From Bradyrhizobium valentinum (lineage in GTDB: Bacteria; Pseudomonadota; Alphaproteobacteria; Rhizobiales; Xanthobacteraceae): DNA of 64,000 nt. The translations under genes and the position numbers were made by a program. Positions 23,201 through 32,090 of this stretch are shown here, one piece after another (positions within the stretch are counted from its first letter, which is position 1; each line of letters opens with the position of its first letter). Where the stretch lies: the NCBI RefSeq assembly GCF_001440405.1, contig NZ_LLXX01000101.1, positions 1 to 64,000 of the forward strand, given 5' to 3'. The notes beneath the pieces were generated by a model. That model ran no database searches, had not been told where the DNA came from, and worked only from the letters and a program-made list of their open reading frames with translations.

Positions 23201-23701
23201 ATGGTTAAGCTCCTAACTGCAGAAGACCTACGTGCTTTTTTCAGAGGATTCGCTGCTGCAATCGAATTGGATCAAATCCGCGTCGACACCTTGCCGGCGC
23301 ACAGATTTCATCACGAGTATAGCGACAGCGTGTGGCGGAGCTGGCGTAATACTCATCTCAGGTACCTCAATCAGCTCCTATTGACCCTAGACATGATCCC
23401 GCCAGCTGAACTGGAAAAGCTGACGTGGATCGCAACTAACCACGAACCTGCATTCCTTGGTGAAGCAACACTGAACGTTTTCGCCGAGGCCGCAACCTCC
23501 AGTGCCGAGATGAACGATCTTGCAACGGCCAAGCTATTTTTCGACCGATTTATCGAAGTTGTCATGCGCAGCTCTAATCCCAAATTGGTTGATGGGGATG
23601 CCGCAGCGTTGATGATGCGGTGGCTGCCTGTCACCGATCCGCTCCGCATTGCCCAAGACCCCGAATGCGGCTACCGCATACCGTTAGGTTGTGTAAATTA
23701 G
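23201..23701 (+). CDS. Hypothetical helical protein (166 aa)
   Basis: The ATG at 23201 follows GAGGAGA. MVKLLTAEDLRAFFRGFAAA, HHEYSDSVWRSWRNTHLRYL, NQLLLTLDMIPPAELEKLTW, ATAKLFFDRFIEVVMRSSNP and a C-terminal PECGYRIPLGCVN describe a soluble helical protein. Its GC content is lower than the core genes. No family recognised; an effector or immunity role in the island cannot be excluded. Confidence 0.5.
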   Translation: MVKLLTAEDLRAFFRGFAAAIELDQIRVDTLPAHRFHHEYSDSVWRSWRNTHLRYLNQLLLTLDMIPPAELEKLTWIATNHEPAFLGEATLNVFAEAATSSAEMNDLATAKLFFDRFIEVVMRSSNPKLVDGDAAALMMRWLPVTDPLRIAQDPECGYRIPLGCVN

Positions 23702-23717
23702 GTTCTGACCTCGTAAT

Positions 23718-24065
23718 GTGCAGCATGGCGGAAGACTGCAATCGGTGCTTTCAGGTCTAGGCTCCGCGTGGTCTCTAGGCGGGTTGGCACGGCACCAAGG
23801 CTACATTTGGAAGAACGACGATGAGTCTTCATACCCGAGGGGCGCCGCGATCGGGTCCGGGTTGAAGGATCTCGAAAAGCGCGGAATGCAGATGGATATG
23901 ATGGCGCTCAACCCGATCACAGGCACGCCTGATCAGTATATTCCGCAGAACGAGCAACGTCCTCGAGTAGGCCGTCCGTTTCATGGGCCACCGGCGAGCG
24001 CTTCGCTTGTATCTACTCGCCCGCGGATGGGGCGACGAGGAAACACTATGCGGGTAACGGAGTGA
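23718..24065 (+). CDS. Questionable ORF (115 aa)
   Basis: The frame starts right after the previous gene. It reads QHGGRLQSVLSGLGSAWSLG, YIWKNDDESSYPRGAAIGSG and KDLEKRGMQMDMMALNPITG, then a Pro/Arg-rich end. The Gly-rich first half vaguely resembles phage tail-associated hypothetical proteins. There is no clear ribosome site. It may be a decayed gene. Confidence 0.3.
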   Translation: MQHGGRLQSVLSGLGSAWSLGGLARHQGYIWKNDDESSYPRGAAIGSGLKDLEKRGMQMDMMALNPITGTPDQYIPQNEQRPRVGRPFHGPPASASLVSTRPRMGRRGNTMRVTE

Positions 24066-24137
24066 CACCGGCGGACGAACTAGAGGGTGATCTGAGGCCT
24101 GATCGACAGCCCCGCTGCCCTTCGAGATTGAGGCCAC

Positions 24138-24374
24138 TCACATCAAGGAGCGCTGCAGGCGCGGTCCGAAGATCTTGGCAGGGCGAATGACCAACGAACA
24201 CGCTTTTCTGAAATCCTGCCGTTTCAGGTGCCAAATGGTGTTGACCCAATCGGCTGTCCAGCCTTCCGGAACCTCTGAAAGAACTAACGAATCGCCACCG
24301 CACCCGGAGATCTCGACCATGACCGACATCATGACGGACACTCTGAAATAGAGGTCGTCGTGGTCGTCAGTCAT
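24138..24374 (-). CDS. Small hypothetical protein downstream of the replication-like pair
   Basis: ATG at 24374 follows AAGGAG at ideal spacing. MTDDHDDLYFRVSVMMSVMV, GGDSLVLSEVPEGWTADWVN and IWHLKRQDFRKACSLVIRPA give a 78-residue soluble protein. It lies 50 bases after the gene at 24424 and is probably the third gene of that operon. No family recognised. Confidence 0.5.
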   Translation of the reverse strand: MTDDHDDLYFRVSVMMSVMVEISGCGGDSLVLSEVPEGWTADWVNTIWHLKRQDFRKACSLVIRPAKIFGPRLQRSLM

Positions 24375-24423
24375 GGTCGGTTTTCTCCTTCTGGAAATGG
24401 CCGGGACCCGCCCGGCGCGGTTG

Positions 24424-25170
24424 TCAAAACGGTAACGGCTCCTCATCGGGGTCCATCGGGGGTGGCGTCCAGCCGCGCGGCCTTAGGCTCGGTGGCCGTG
24501 GAACGTCCGCGACCGCTTCGGTAATCCGGCTGAGCACCGGGATCGCCGTGGTGAGGTCTTCGAGGGCCGTCTCAAGCCGGATCAGTTCGCTGGCGTGGCG
24601 GCCGGCGACGTCCAGCATGTCGGCGATCGAGACCGGCCTGCCGTGCTCCGGCTTCAAGGTCGTCACCACGTCGTCGACCGCGGCGGCTATTGCCGCCGTG
24701 GGGAACCAGCGCCGCGTGCGCTCGTGCGTTTCGGTTGGACGCCGTGGCGAGTGGCCCAGCTTCGACGATAGCATCTGGACGTACGTGGGCGTCGCCGTGA
24801 CGTTCCAGGCGTCGAGCATGGTGTAGACCAGCGCGCACCGAACTTCGATCGACGGTTCCGTCTCGATATCGGTGCGCACGACCTGACGCGCGGCTTCAAC
24901 ATCGGTCAGAGTCGGTAGGCGCTGGATGTAATACTCGGCCTTGTCGGCGTAGCGCCAAAGCTTCACCGGATCATCGTCGGCATCCCAGAGGGGCCGGAGG
25001 GTGCCGATGCGGTTCGTGCGAACGAGGTCCCTGAGCTCGTCGCCGTCCACCTGATCGAAGGCGGCCGAAAGGGAAGCTGCCACTCGATACGGCTCCATCG
25101 CGGCCATCAGGCCGCGGGGACCCGCAAGTTCGAGATTCGATGAATTAACGATCATCGGCAGATTACTCAT
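24424..25170 (-). CDS. Island protein of unknown function (248 aa)
   Basis: MSNLPMIVNSSNLELAGPRG starts a soluble protein with regular helices (VAASLSAAFDQVDGDELRDL, EVRCALVYTMLDAWNVTATP, AAIAAAVDDVVTTLKPEHGR) and a Pro-rich tail ending DPDEEPLPF. Its ATG overlaps the upstream stop (ATGA), so the two proteins are made together. The helical-repeat appearance suggests a protein partner of the DNA-binding-like upstream product. No family recognised. Confidence 0.55.
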   Translation of the reverse strand: MSNLPMIVNSSNLELAGPRGLMAAMEPYRVAASLSAAFDQVDGDELRDLVRTNRIGTLRPLWDADDDPVKLWRYADKAEYYIQRLPTLTDVEAARQVVRTDIETEPSIEVRCALVYTMLDAWNVTATPTYVQMLSSKLGHSPRRPTETHERTRRWFPTAAIAAAVDDVVTTLKPEHGRPVSIADMLDVAGRHASELIRLETALEDLTTAIPVLSRITEAVADVPRPPSLRPRGWTPPPMDPDEEPLPF

Positions 25171-26093
25171 AGTTTGCCTCCGAACGTGGCATTGCCCTGC
25201 GCTCGGTACCTCTCCAGCACGCCGGGATGGACGGGCTGCCGGCGAGCCGGAGCGAGCCGAGCCTTGATCGGGATCAGCTCGATCACCTCCGGCTGCTTTG
25301 GCATCACGATCTTGGTTTCGGGGAGTAGTTCTGCCTCCACGAGCTCGAGCATCACGATCGCCTCGTTCGGGACGGGCGGCCGTCGCGCTTGAGGCGCGCG
25401 GCGGACGTCGAGCGGAGCTGGAAGGAGGATGGGGGTCTGGGGCAGCGTCACGCTTAAATCCGTAACGCTACCTATATCTATTATGTCGCGTGACGGATTT
25501 TTCCGTGACGCGCGGCGACGTCGCTGGCGCTCGGCGTTTTGTTCCCGAATGCGAGCTGCCATCTCTTCCGGCGACAGTTCAAGCGCAGGGCGGCCGCGCT
25601 TGCGGCCGGTGCTCCGAGCCGCCCGGCACTTACGGGCTCGTGCAGCGCCCTTCGCTCGCTTCAGCTTGATCCGCTGCTCAAAATGCGGATCATCGTCGGC
25701 GCCGAAGAACCAGAGTTGAAGAGCTTCGCGGTCGCGCACGGTGATCTCGAGTACCATAGCGGATTGGTCGCTGGTCCAGCGCTTGTTTGATGCAGCGGCC
25801 GCGGCCACGATGTCGTCTAGCTCGGCATCGGTCAGCCGTGATGCCCAGCGCCGACACCATCTGCGGACGGAGCGCCTCGGGTTTGCCGGCCCGGCCAGCC
25901 AGGCGTGGTCGGCACCCCACTGAAGGATTCGCCGACCCCTCTCGTTGTCCGGGAGGACGTCCCATCGGCGATGGGCGAACCACATTTTGGCGTTGGAGAG
26001 TCGCCCGCGGGCGACGAGAACGTCGGTCTCGCTGCAACCACGACTGTTGCGCGGCGAGTCGGGTGCCTGTATATTCTGGAGCATCATGTTCAC
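25167..26093 (-). CDS. Basic island protein, probably nucleic-acid binding
   Basis: This 308-residue protein has an N-terminal helical domain (LVARGRLSNAKMWFAHRRWD, RRILQWGADHAWLAGPANPR, WTSDQSAMVLEITVRDREAL). A central Arg/Lys block follows (ARARKCRAARSTGRKRGRPA), with an AT-hook core GRKRGRP, then ERQRRRRASRKN. The family recurs beside P4-type integrases in Bradyrhizobium. The tail is Pro/Val-rich. It is first in a coupled operon running to 24138. A role in element maintenance or regulation is likely but unproven. Confidence 0.6.
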   Translation of the reverse strand: MNMMLQNIQAPDSPRNSRGCSETDVLVARGRLSNAKMWFAHRRWDVLPDNERGRRILQWGADHAWLAGPANPRRSVRRWCRRWASRLTDAELDDIVAAAAASNKRWTSDQSAMVLEITVRDREALQLWFFGADDDPHFEQRIKLKRAKGAARARKCRAARSTGRKRGRPALELSPEEMAARIREQNAERQRRRRASRKNPSRDIIDIGSVTDLSVTLPQTPILLPAPLDVRRAPQARRPPVPNEAIVMLELVEAELLPETKIVMPKQPEVIELIPIKARLAPARRQPVHPGVLERYRAQGNATFGGKL

Positions 26094-26192
26094 GGTTCCG
26101 TCGTGAATGTGTGTTGGTGGCGAGTCGGGTTGGCGCCCGGCTCAATGGATTAAGCAGCCCGCAGGATCGCAGCCTGCGGGCTTTTCCCTTTT
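26047..26192 (+). ncRNA. Putative small RNA antisense to the island operon 5' end
   Basis: On the plus strand TTGCGC (26047-26052) and TATATT (26070-26075) are 17 bases apart. A strong terminator closes at about 26192. No ORF on this strand spans the interval with a ribosome site. The predicted transcript, about 110 bases from about 26082, would be antisense to the first codons and leader of the gene starting at 26093. Its existence is inferred only from promoter and terminator geometry. Confidence 0.35.
26157..26190 (+). terminator. Strong intrinsic terminator
   Basis: GCCCGCAGG (26157-26165) pairs perfectly with CCTGCGGGC (26173-26181) around a 7-base loop, followed by TTTTCCCTTTT on the plus strand. 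There is no plus-strand gene upstream, which is why a small RNA is proposed. On the other strand it lies just past the integrase stop. Confidence 0.75.
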
Positions 26193-26216
26193 AGGGCAGC
26201 CCGGTTTCCAAGTTTT

Positions 26217-27419
26217 CTATCTGTGCGACCTCTTCTGTGGTTTCACAAAGTTCGTCCACGCTTCCATCACGACGCGGCGGCGGTTGATCATGTCGGAGGT
26301 CCAATAGGACCGTTCGGCCTCATCGCCGACGCGATGGGCAAGACAGAACTCAAGCACCTCGCGCCGGAAGTTGTGTTCCGAGTCGTCCGCACCCCAGTTC
26401 CGGAAGCTGGTCCTCATCCCGTGCATGGTCGCAGCGAAGCCGGCACGCTTGATGCAGTTGGTGAGCGCGTTTGGGAAGAACGGTTGGTGCTCGACGGTGT
26501 GGTCAGACGGGAAGACGTACCGGCCGAGCCGCGGCATGGACTGGATAATCGCTATCGCCTGATCGGTCAGCGGCACGAGGTGATCTCTCGGCTTCTGCTC
26601 GCCGTCCTCCTTGATTTTCATTTTCTCGCCGGGGATCAGCCAGGTCTGCTTTTTGAAGTTGATCTCGGTCCACTCCATCAAGCGGATTTCCTGACTGCGC
26701 GTCACCGTCAGGATGCCGACTTCGACGCAGCGCGCGACGCGGCCGGGGTCGTCGTAGAGTGCAGCCATCAGGGACGGCGCCTTCGCGTAAGGCACCGATG
26801 CGTGGCCGCGCTTCTTGTTCAGCTTGCGAGCAGGGGGGAACATGAATTTGAGATTGCCCCGCCACGCCGCTGGATTGTCTCCGGACCGCAGCCTTTCGAC
26901 CTTAGCTGCGTCGAGCAGCCGCTCGATGCGCCCGCGCGTGCGGTTCGCCGTGATCGGCTTTTCGTGCCAGATCTTCTTCAACGCCTCGATAATGTGGGGC
27001 GTGTCGATCTCGTGAAGTGTGAGCTTGTGCAGGTTGGGCACATCGCGCAGCGAGCGCTGCCAGGCCTTCTCCTCATCCGGGTGCTTGCCCGCGCACCAAG
27101 CCTTGTATTTGCTATTCCAGTAGTCCGCGAAAGTCGTTCCGGTGGTGTCATCGATCCTCTTCTTGTGGCGAGGATCGATGCCGTCTTTCTTGAGTGCAAG
27201 GCGGTAGGCGCGCGCCTGGTCGCGCGCCTCGCTCAGCGAGAGCTGACCCTCCTTGTCGCCGACCGCGGCGAACTCCATGAGGGCGCGCTTGCCGTCCTTG
27301 CCCATGAAGCGGAAAGCCCAGAATCTGGCACCGTTGTCTCGAACAATGACATAGAGGCCACCCCCATCTGCATGGGCGCCGGGTTGCAGAATCTTAATTT
27401 GGGAAGCGTTGAGCCTCAC
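26217..27419 (-). CDS. P4-type tyrosine site-specific integrase
   Basis: This is about 400 residues. The N-terminal DUF4102-like arm-binding domain is LNASQIKILQPGAHADGGGL, then FWAFRFMGKDGKRALMEFAA and LSLSEARDQARAYRLALKKD. The SAM-like core-binding domain is FADYWNSKYKAWCAGKHPDE. The catalytic domain has the first Arg in TVTRSQEIRLMEW, HGMRTSFRNWG (HxxR) and AERSYWTSD with the Tyr nucleophile. A GTG start at 27419 behind GGGGGAG is preferred; an ATG at 27491 is possible. Anything further upstream is antisense to the kinase. It faces away from the proposed attachment repeats at 27548-27649. Confidence 0.85.
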   Translation of the reverse strand: MRLNASQIKILQPGAHADGGGLYVIVRDNGARFWAFRFMGKDGKRALMEFAAVGDKEGQLSLSEARDQARAYRLALKKDGIDPRHKKRIDDTTGTTFADYWNSKYKAWCAGKHPDEEKAWQRSLRDVPNLHKLTLHEIDTPHIIEALKKIWHEKPITANRTRGRIERLLDAAKVERLRSGDNPAAWRGNLKFMFPPARKLNKKRGHASVPYAKAPSLMAALYDDPGRVARCVEVGILTVTRSQEIRLMEWTEINFKKQTWLIPGEKMKIKEDGEQKPRDHLVPLTDQAIAIIQSMPRLGRYVFPSDHTVEHQPFFPNALTNCIKRAGFAATMHGMRTSFRNWGADDSEHNFRREVLEFCLAHRVGDEAERSYWTSDMINRRRVVMEAWTNFVKPQKRSHR

Positions 27420-27547
27420 GATACCATCTCCCCCATGCGAGCCGGGTGAGTTCCCCGGGAGGACTGTGAGGTTATTGCCGTCACGGATCATTTCCAAGGC
27501 CCTAGGCCAAGTGTTTACCAGTTTTTTACCACTGTACGGCCGAGGAC

Positions 27548-27649
27548 GGACGAGAGCATGCGATAGCTGACGATGAGATACGCATCTAATGTACTGAAAA
27601 GTAAGATGTTCTATGATAGTGGGCGATATCGGACGAAAGCGTGCGATAG
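27548..27649 (+). other. Candidate attachment-site direct repeats
   Basis: Two 19-base direct repeats, GGACGA(G/A)AGC(A/G)TGCGATAG, lie at 27548-27566 and 27631-27649, 83 bases apart start to start. In one frame each reads DES(M/V)R and stop, and the left copy is preceded by TTVRP. This resembles the end of an OmpR-type response regulator (HTVRG..., then a short tail). Such a regulator usually sits immediately before this kinase/glnE pair. The 3' end of that gene is thus the probable integration target. Confidence 0.45.
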
Positions 27650-27671
27650 GTCTCAGAGGGATACATGATCC

Positions 27672-29138
27672 GTGACGGCCTTCGGTAAGCTGATCCGCAC
27701 CACGGCGTTCCGGCTGACGCTGGTCTATCTGTTTTTGTTCGCGCTGTTCGCCGCGTCGCTGCTCGGCTATTTCGCCTGGAATACGCGACGGATGATCAAC
27801 GAGCAGATCACCGCGACGGTGAACGCCGAGACCGGCGAGATCGTCGACATCTATACGCGCCGCGGCTTGCGCATACTCGTCCCCACGATTGAGAACCGGG
27901 CGCTGCGGCCGGGCGCCAATCTCTATCTCGTCACCACGCCTGAGGGGAAAGCGATCGGCGGCAATGTCGGTGCGCTGGCGCCGGGCGTGATGGCCTCGAC
28001 CGGCTGGTCGGAAACCCGCTATCGCCGGCTCGACGAGCAGGACACGGCGGAGCATCGCGCACTAGTGCGCGTCACCGAGCTCACCAACGGTTTCCGTCTT
28101 CTGGTCGGCCGCGACCTGGAGGAGCGGCGGCGTCTGTTCGGCATCGTCGCCAAAGCCGCGCAATGGTCGCTGCTTGTCGTCATCGTGCTCGGCATCTGCG
28201 GCGGCATCTTCGTGGCGCGGCGGGTGCTGCAGCGGATCGACGCCATGACCGGCACCACACGGCGCATCATGGCCGGCGACCTTTCCGGGCGCCTGCCGGT
28301 CGGGCGCAGCGGTGACGAGCTCGATCGCCTCGCGGAAAACCTCAACGCCATGCTGGAGCGCATCGAGACGCTGATGATGGGGCTGAAGGAAGTCTCCGAC
28401 AACATCGCCCATGATTTGAAGACGCCGCTGACGCGCATGCGCAACCGAGCCGAGGAGGCGCTGGCGAGTTCCGGCAGCGAGGCCGAATACCGCGCGGCGC
28501 TGGAGCGGACCATCGAGGAATCCGATGGCCTGATCCGCACCTTCAACGCGCTCTTGATGATCGCGCGCGCCGAGTCCGGGCAGGCGCGCGGCAACATGGA
28601 TGATTTCGACGCGGCCGACGTCGCCAAGGGCATCCACGAATTGTACGAGCCGTTGGCCGAAGACGACGGCATGACCCTGCGCGTCAGGACCGCGAACGCG
28701 CGGCTGCACGGCAACCGTGAGCTGATCAGCCAGGCGCTCGCCAACCTGGTCGAGAACGCCATCAAATACGGCAAGCCGTCGCCTGTGGTGCAGCCGCTGG
28801 ATCCTGCCGCGGCTGCGCGCACCAGGGAGGTTCTGATCGAGGCGCGGCGCGAGGGCGACCGCGTGCTGCTCAGCGTCACCGATCACGGGCCCGGCATTCC
28901 CGAGGGGGATCGCAAGCACGCGGTGGAGCGGTTCGTACGGCTCGAGGCGAGCCGGACGCTGCCGGGTTCCGGCCTCGGCCTCAGCCTGGCCAACGCCGTT
29001 GCCACGCTCCATGGCGGCGAACTCAGGCTCGGCGATTCGCATCCCGGCCTGACCGCGACGCTGGTGATCCCGGCGCTATCCGCCGCGGGTGACAGGCTTG
29101 CGGCCCAAACGCCGGATGTGCCACAGAAGGTGGCATGA
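27672..29138 (+). CDS. HAMP-domain sensor histidine kinase
   Basis: The GTG start follows AGAGGG. Transmembrane helices lie at residues 14-34 and 165-185 with a periplasmic sensor of 130 residues between. The HAMP linker spans about 186-240. HisKA has phospho-acceptor His247 in SDNIAHDLKTPLTRMRN. The ATPase domain has LANLVENAIKYGK (N box), DHGPGIPEGD (G1) and GSGLGLSLA (G2). It is coupled to glnE by an ATGA overlap. In related genomes a response regulator precedes it; here the island integrase sits there, so the cognate regulator is displaced. Confidence 0.9.
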   Translation: MTAFGKLIRTTAFRLTLVYLFLFALFAASLLGYFAWNTRRMINEQITATVNAETGEIVDIYTRRGLRILVPTIENRALRPGANLYLVTTPEGKAIGGNVGALAPGVMASTGWSETRYRRLDEQDTAEHRALVRVTELTNGFRLLVGRDLEERRRLFGIVAKAAQWSLLVVIVLGICGGIFVARRVLQRIDAMTGTTRRIMAGDLSGRLPVGRSGDELDRLAENLNAMLERIETLMMGLKEVSDNIAHDLKTPLTRMRNRAEEALASSGSEAEYRAALERTIEESDGLIRTFNALLMIARAESGQARGNMDDFDAADVAKGIHELYEPLAEDDGMTLRVRTANARLHGNRELISQALANLVENAIKYGKPSPVVQPLDPAAAARTREVLIEARREGDRVLLSVTDHGPGIPEGDRKHAVERFVRLEASRTLPGSGLGLSLANAVATLHGGELRLGDSHPGLTATLVIPALSAAGDRLAAQTPDVPQKVA

Positions 29139-32065
29139 ATGCCTCCGCCTTGGCCGCGCGGTTCGTGAGCGGGCCGCATCTCACCGCCAGTAGCAACGCC
29201 GAACAACGCCTGGGACACTGGCTCGCCGAACTGCAGCCGGAGCAGGCGGCTGAGATCGGCGCGTGGCTGGATCGGCCGCCGGTCCGGGCCATCCTGCTCG
29301 GCATCGTCGAGTTCTCGCCATACCTGTTCGACCTGATCCGCGCCGATGCCGCGCGGCTGCTCCGCCTGTTGGCATGCGACCCGGAACAGCATCTCGCCGC
29401 GCTGATCGAGAAAACCTCGCGTGACGTGCTCACAGCCGCCGGCGAGGCCGACGTCATGCATCTGCTTCGCCGCATGAAGTCGGAGGCCGCGTTGTTGATC
29501 GCGTTGTGCGACATCGGCGGGGTCTGGCCGGTGATGAGGGTAACGGCGGAGCTGACCGGTCTTGCAACCGTTTCCGTGCAGACGGCGCTGCGCTTCCTGC
29601 TCCGTCAGGAGGTCGCGCGCGGCCGCATGACCGCCTTCAATCACGACCGGCCGGAGGAGGGCTCTGGCCTGATCGTGCTCGCCATGGGCAAGATGGGTGC
29701 CGGCGAACTGAACTATTCCAGCGACATCGATCTGATCGTGTTTTTCGATCCCGCCGCGACGTCGCTGGCAGCAGACATCGAGCCGGCGCCGTTCTTCGTG
29801 CGCGTGACGCAGGCGCTTGCCCGTCTGCTGCAGCAGCGCTCCGGCGACGGCTACGTGTTCCGCGTCGATCTGCGCCTGCGGCCCGATCCCGCCTCGACGC
29901 AGGTCGCGATTTCGACCGAGGCGGCGCTGCATTATTACGAGCGGGAGGGGCGGACCTGGGAACGCGCCGCGATGATCAAGGCGCGCGTTTGCGCCGGCGA
30001 TGCCAGGGCCGGCGAGGCGCTGATCGCAGAGCTTTCGCCGTTCGTCTGGCGCAAGCATCTGGACTTTGCCGCACTCGCCGACGTTCACGACATGAAGCGG
30101 CAGATGCAGACCTATCGCGGCCAGAGCGAGATTTCGGTCGAAGGTCACAACGTCAAGGTCGGCCGCGGCGGCATCCGCGAGATCGAGTTTTTCGCGCAGA
30201 CGCAACAGCTCATTGCCGGCGGCCGCCATCCGGAATTGCGGGTGCGCCCCACGCTGCATGCGTTGCAGGTCTTGGCCACCAGTAACTGGATCACCTTTCA
30301 AGCCTGTGACGAATTGACTGATGCCTACGAGTTCCTGCGCCGCGTCGAGCACCGGCTGCAGATGATCTGCGACGAGCAGACCCATGCACTGCCCGAAGAT
30401 GCCGAGGCCGTGGAGCGTTTTGCAAACTTCTTCGGCTATGAGAGCCGGGCCGCCTTTGCGAAAGATCTGCTCGGCCATCTCAACATCGTGCAGGGGCATT
30501 ACGGCAAGCTGTTCGAGGGCGATCCGACCGGCACGGTGAAGCTACCGCAGCTCAACTACGCCGCAGGCCCTGAGGATGCGCGGCTGCTCGATCACCTGAC
30601 GACGCTCGGTTTCAAGAAGCCGGTCGCGGTGGCCGGGACGTTGCAGCTCTGGATGCAGGGCAACTATCGCGCGCTCCGCAATGAAGCGACCAAGGCCGCC
30701 TTCATCGAATTCGTGCCCGGCCTGATCGACGGCCTCGCGCATGCCGAAGACCCCGACGACGCTGTGACCGCGTTCGATCGCTTTCTCGGCGCCTTGCAGC
30801 GCGGCGGCCGGCTGATTTCGCTGTTGAGTCAGAACCGCGACCTGGTCGCGCTGGTGGCCTTGATCCTCGGCGCAGCGCCGCGGCTCGGCGACATGCTGGC
30901 GCGCCAGCCGCAGATCATGGACGGCTTGATCGATCCCCGTTTCTTCGGCGCGATGCCGGACCAGAAGGAATTGTCGGCGCGGCTGGCGACGACACTGAAG
31001 GACGCGGATTCCTACGAAGACTTCCTCGATCGCCTGCGGCTGTTCGGCCAGGAGAGCCTGTTCCTGATCGGCACGCGCATCCTGTCCGGCACGGTTTCCG
31101 CCCAACAGGCCAGCGTTGCCTTTGCCGACGTCGCAGAGGGCATCGTGCACACCGTGCACGGTCTGGTCAGGGATCAGTTCGCCACCCAGTACGGCCGCAT
31201 CAAGGGGCAGGAGACTGCGATCCTCGCGATGGGCCGGCTCGGCAGCCGCGAGATGACGGCGTCCTCCGACCTCGACCTGATCCTGCTGTATGATTTCGAC
31301 CCGGACAATCCTGATTCAGATGGCGAGCGATCGCTGCATGGCGCGCAGTATTTTGCGCGGCTGACTCAGCGGCTGATTTCGGCGTTCACCACGCGGACCA
31401 ATTACGGCGTGCTCTATGAAGTCGACATGCGGCTGCGTCCGTCGGGCCGCGCGGGACCGCTGGCGTCGCGGATCGATTCGTTTGCCGACTATCAGGAACG
31501 CGAGGCCTGGACCTGGGAGCACATGGCGCTGACCCGGGCGCGGGTGATTTCGGCTTCTCCGGCGTTCCGCCAGAAGATCGAAGCCATCATCCGCAGCGCG
31601 CTGACCCGGCCGCGCGACGCTTCCGGCACGGCGGGAGATGTCGCCGACATGCGCCGCGCGATTGCGCAGGAAAAAGGTGAGGACGACATCTGGGATCTCA
31701 AGCTCGCCGCCGGTGGGCTCGTCGATATCGATTTCATCGCGCAGTATCTGCAGCTCGTTCACGCCTCGGAAAAACCCGAAATCCTCAGCGTCTCCACGCT
31801 GCAGGTGCTCGACAACGCGGCGCGCCTCGGCGTGCTGCCGCAATCCGACGCCGAGATATTGCGCTCGGCGGCGCGGCTCTATCACGACCTGACGCAGATC
31901 CTCAGGCTTTGCGTCACCGGCAAGTTTAATCCGGAGACCTCGGGCGAGGACCTGTTGCGCGTGATGGCGCGCGCCGGCGACACGCCTGATTTCTCGACGC
32001 TGGAAGCGCGAGTACGTGAAACCCAGGCCGAGGTGAGACGGGTGTTCCAGGCGCTGGTGGGCTGA
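29135..32065 (+). CDS. glnE: Bifunctional glutamine synthetase adenylyltransferase/deadenylylase
   Basis: GlnE switches glutamine synthetase off and on by adenylylating and deadenylylating a Tyr, under PII control. The 976 residues hold two nucleotidyltransferase domains. The N-terminal adenylyl-removase has AMGKMGAGELNYSSDIDLIV around residues 180-205. The C-terminal adenylyltransferase has AMGRLGSREMTASSDLDLIL around 698-722. Each has the G-x11-D-x-D metal site, joined by the helical PII-responsive region (HDMKRQMQTYRGQSEISVEG and GGLVDIDFIAQYLQL are family landmarks). Start and stop are typical. Confidence 0.95.
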   Translation: MNASALAARFVSGPHLTASSNAEQRLGHWLAELQPEQAAEIGAWLDRPPVRAILLGIVEFSPYLFDLIRADAARLLRLLACDPEQHLAALIEKTSRDVLTAAGEADVMHLLRRMKSEAALLIALCDIGGVWPVMRVTAELTGLATVSVQTALRFLLRQEVARGRMTAFNHDRPEEGSGLIVLAMGKMGAGELNYSSDIDLIVFFDPAATSLAADIEPAPFFVRVTQALARLLQQRSGDGYVFRVDLRLRPDPASTQVAISTEAALHYYEREGRTWERAAMIKARVCAGDARAGEALIAELSPFVWRKHLDFAALADVHDMKRQMQTYRGQSEISVEGHNVKVGRGGIREIEFFAQTQQLIAGGRHPELRVRPTLHALQVLATSNWITFQACDELTDAYEFLRRVEHRLQMICDEQTHALPEDAEAVERFANFFGYESRAAFAKDLLGHLNIVQGHYGKLFEGDPTGTVKLPQLNYAAGPEDARLLDHLTTLGFKKPVAVAGTLQLWMQGNYRALRNEATKAAFIEFVPGLIDGLAHAEDPDDAVTAFDRFLGALQRGGRLISLLSQNRDLVALVALILGAAPRLGDMLARQPQIMDGLIDPRFFGAMPDQKELSARLATTLKDADSYEDFLDRLRLFGQESLFLIGTRILSGTVSAQQASVAFADVAEGIVHTVHGLVRDQFATQYGRIKGQETAILAMGRLGSREMTASSDLDLILLYDFDPDNPDSDGERSLHGAQYFARLTQRLISAFTTRTNYGVLYEVDMRLRPSGRAGPLASRIDSFADYQEREAWTWEHMALTRARVISASPAFRQKIEAIIRSALTRPRDASGTAGDVADMRRAIAQEKGEDDIWDLKLAAGGLVDIDFIAQYLQLVHASEKPEILSVSTLQVLDNAARLGVLPQSDAEILRSAARLYHDLTQILRLCVTGKFNPETSGEDLLRVMARAGDTPDFSTLEARVRETQAEVRRVFQALVG

Positions 32066-32090
32066 GGATACCGCCCCGCCCGTGGCAGCA

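Noticed and set aside
26109..26181. tRNA-like fold around GCTCAATGGATTAAGC
   Set aside because: The D-arm-like stretch is followed by a 9-bp stem and T run rather than an anticodon arm; it is better explained as a terminator.
26223..27449. Long plus-strand frame (408 codons) opposite the integrase
   Set aside because: It is an antisense shadow: composition is His/Arg/Gly-rich with no domain, and the minus strand has a complete integrase with catalytic residues.
27420..28055. N-terminal extension of the integrase frame
   Set aside because: Most of it runs antisense to the kinase gene and has no integrase character; the family-like sequence starts at about 27419.
28883..30499. 538-codon minus-strand frame opposite the kinase and glnE
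   Set aside because: High-GC antisense shadow of well-recognised plus-strand genes.
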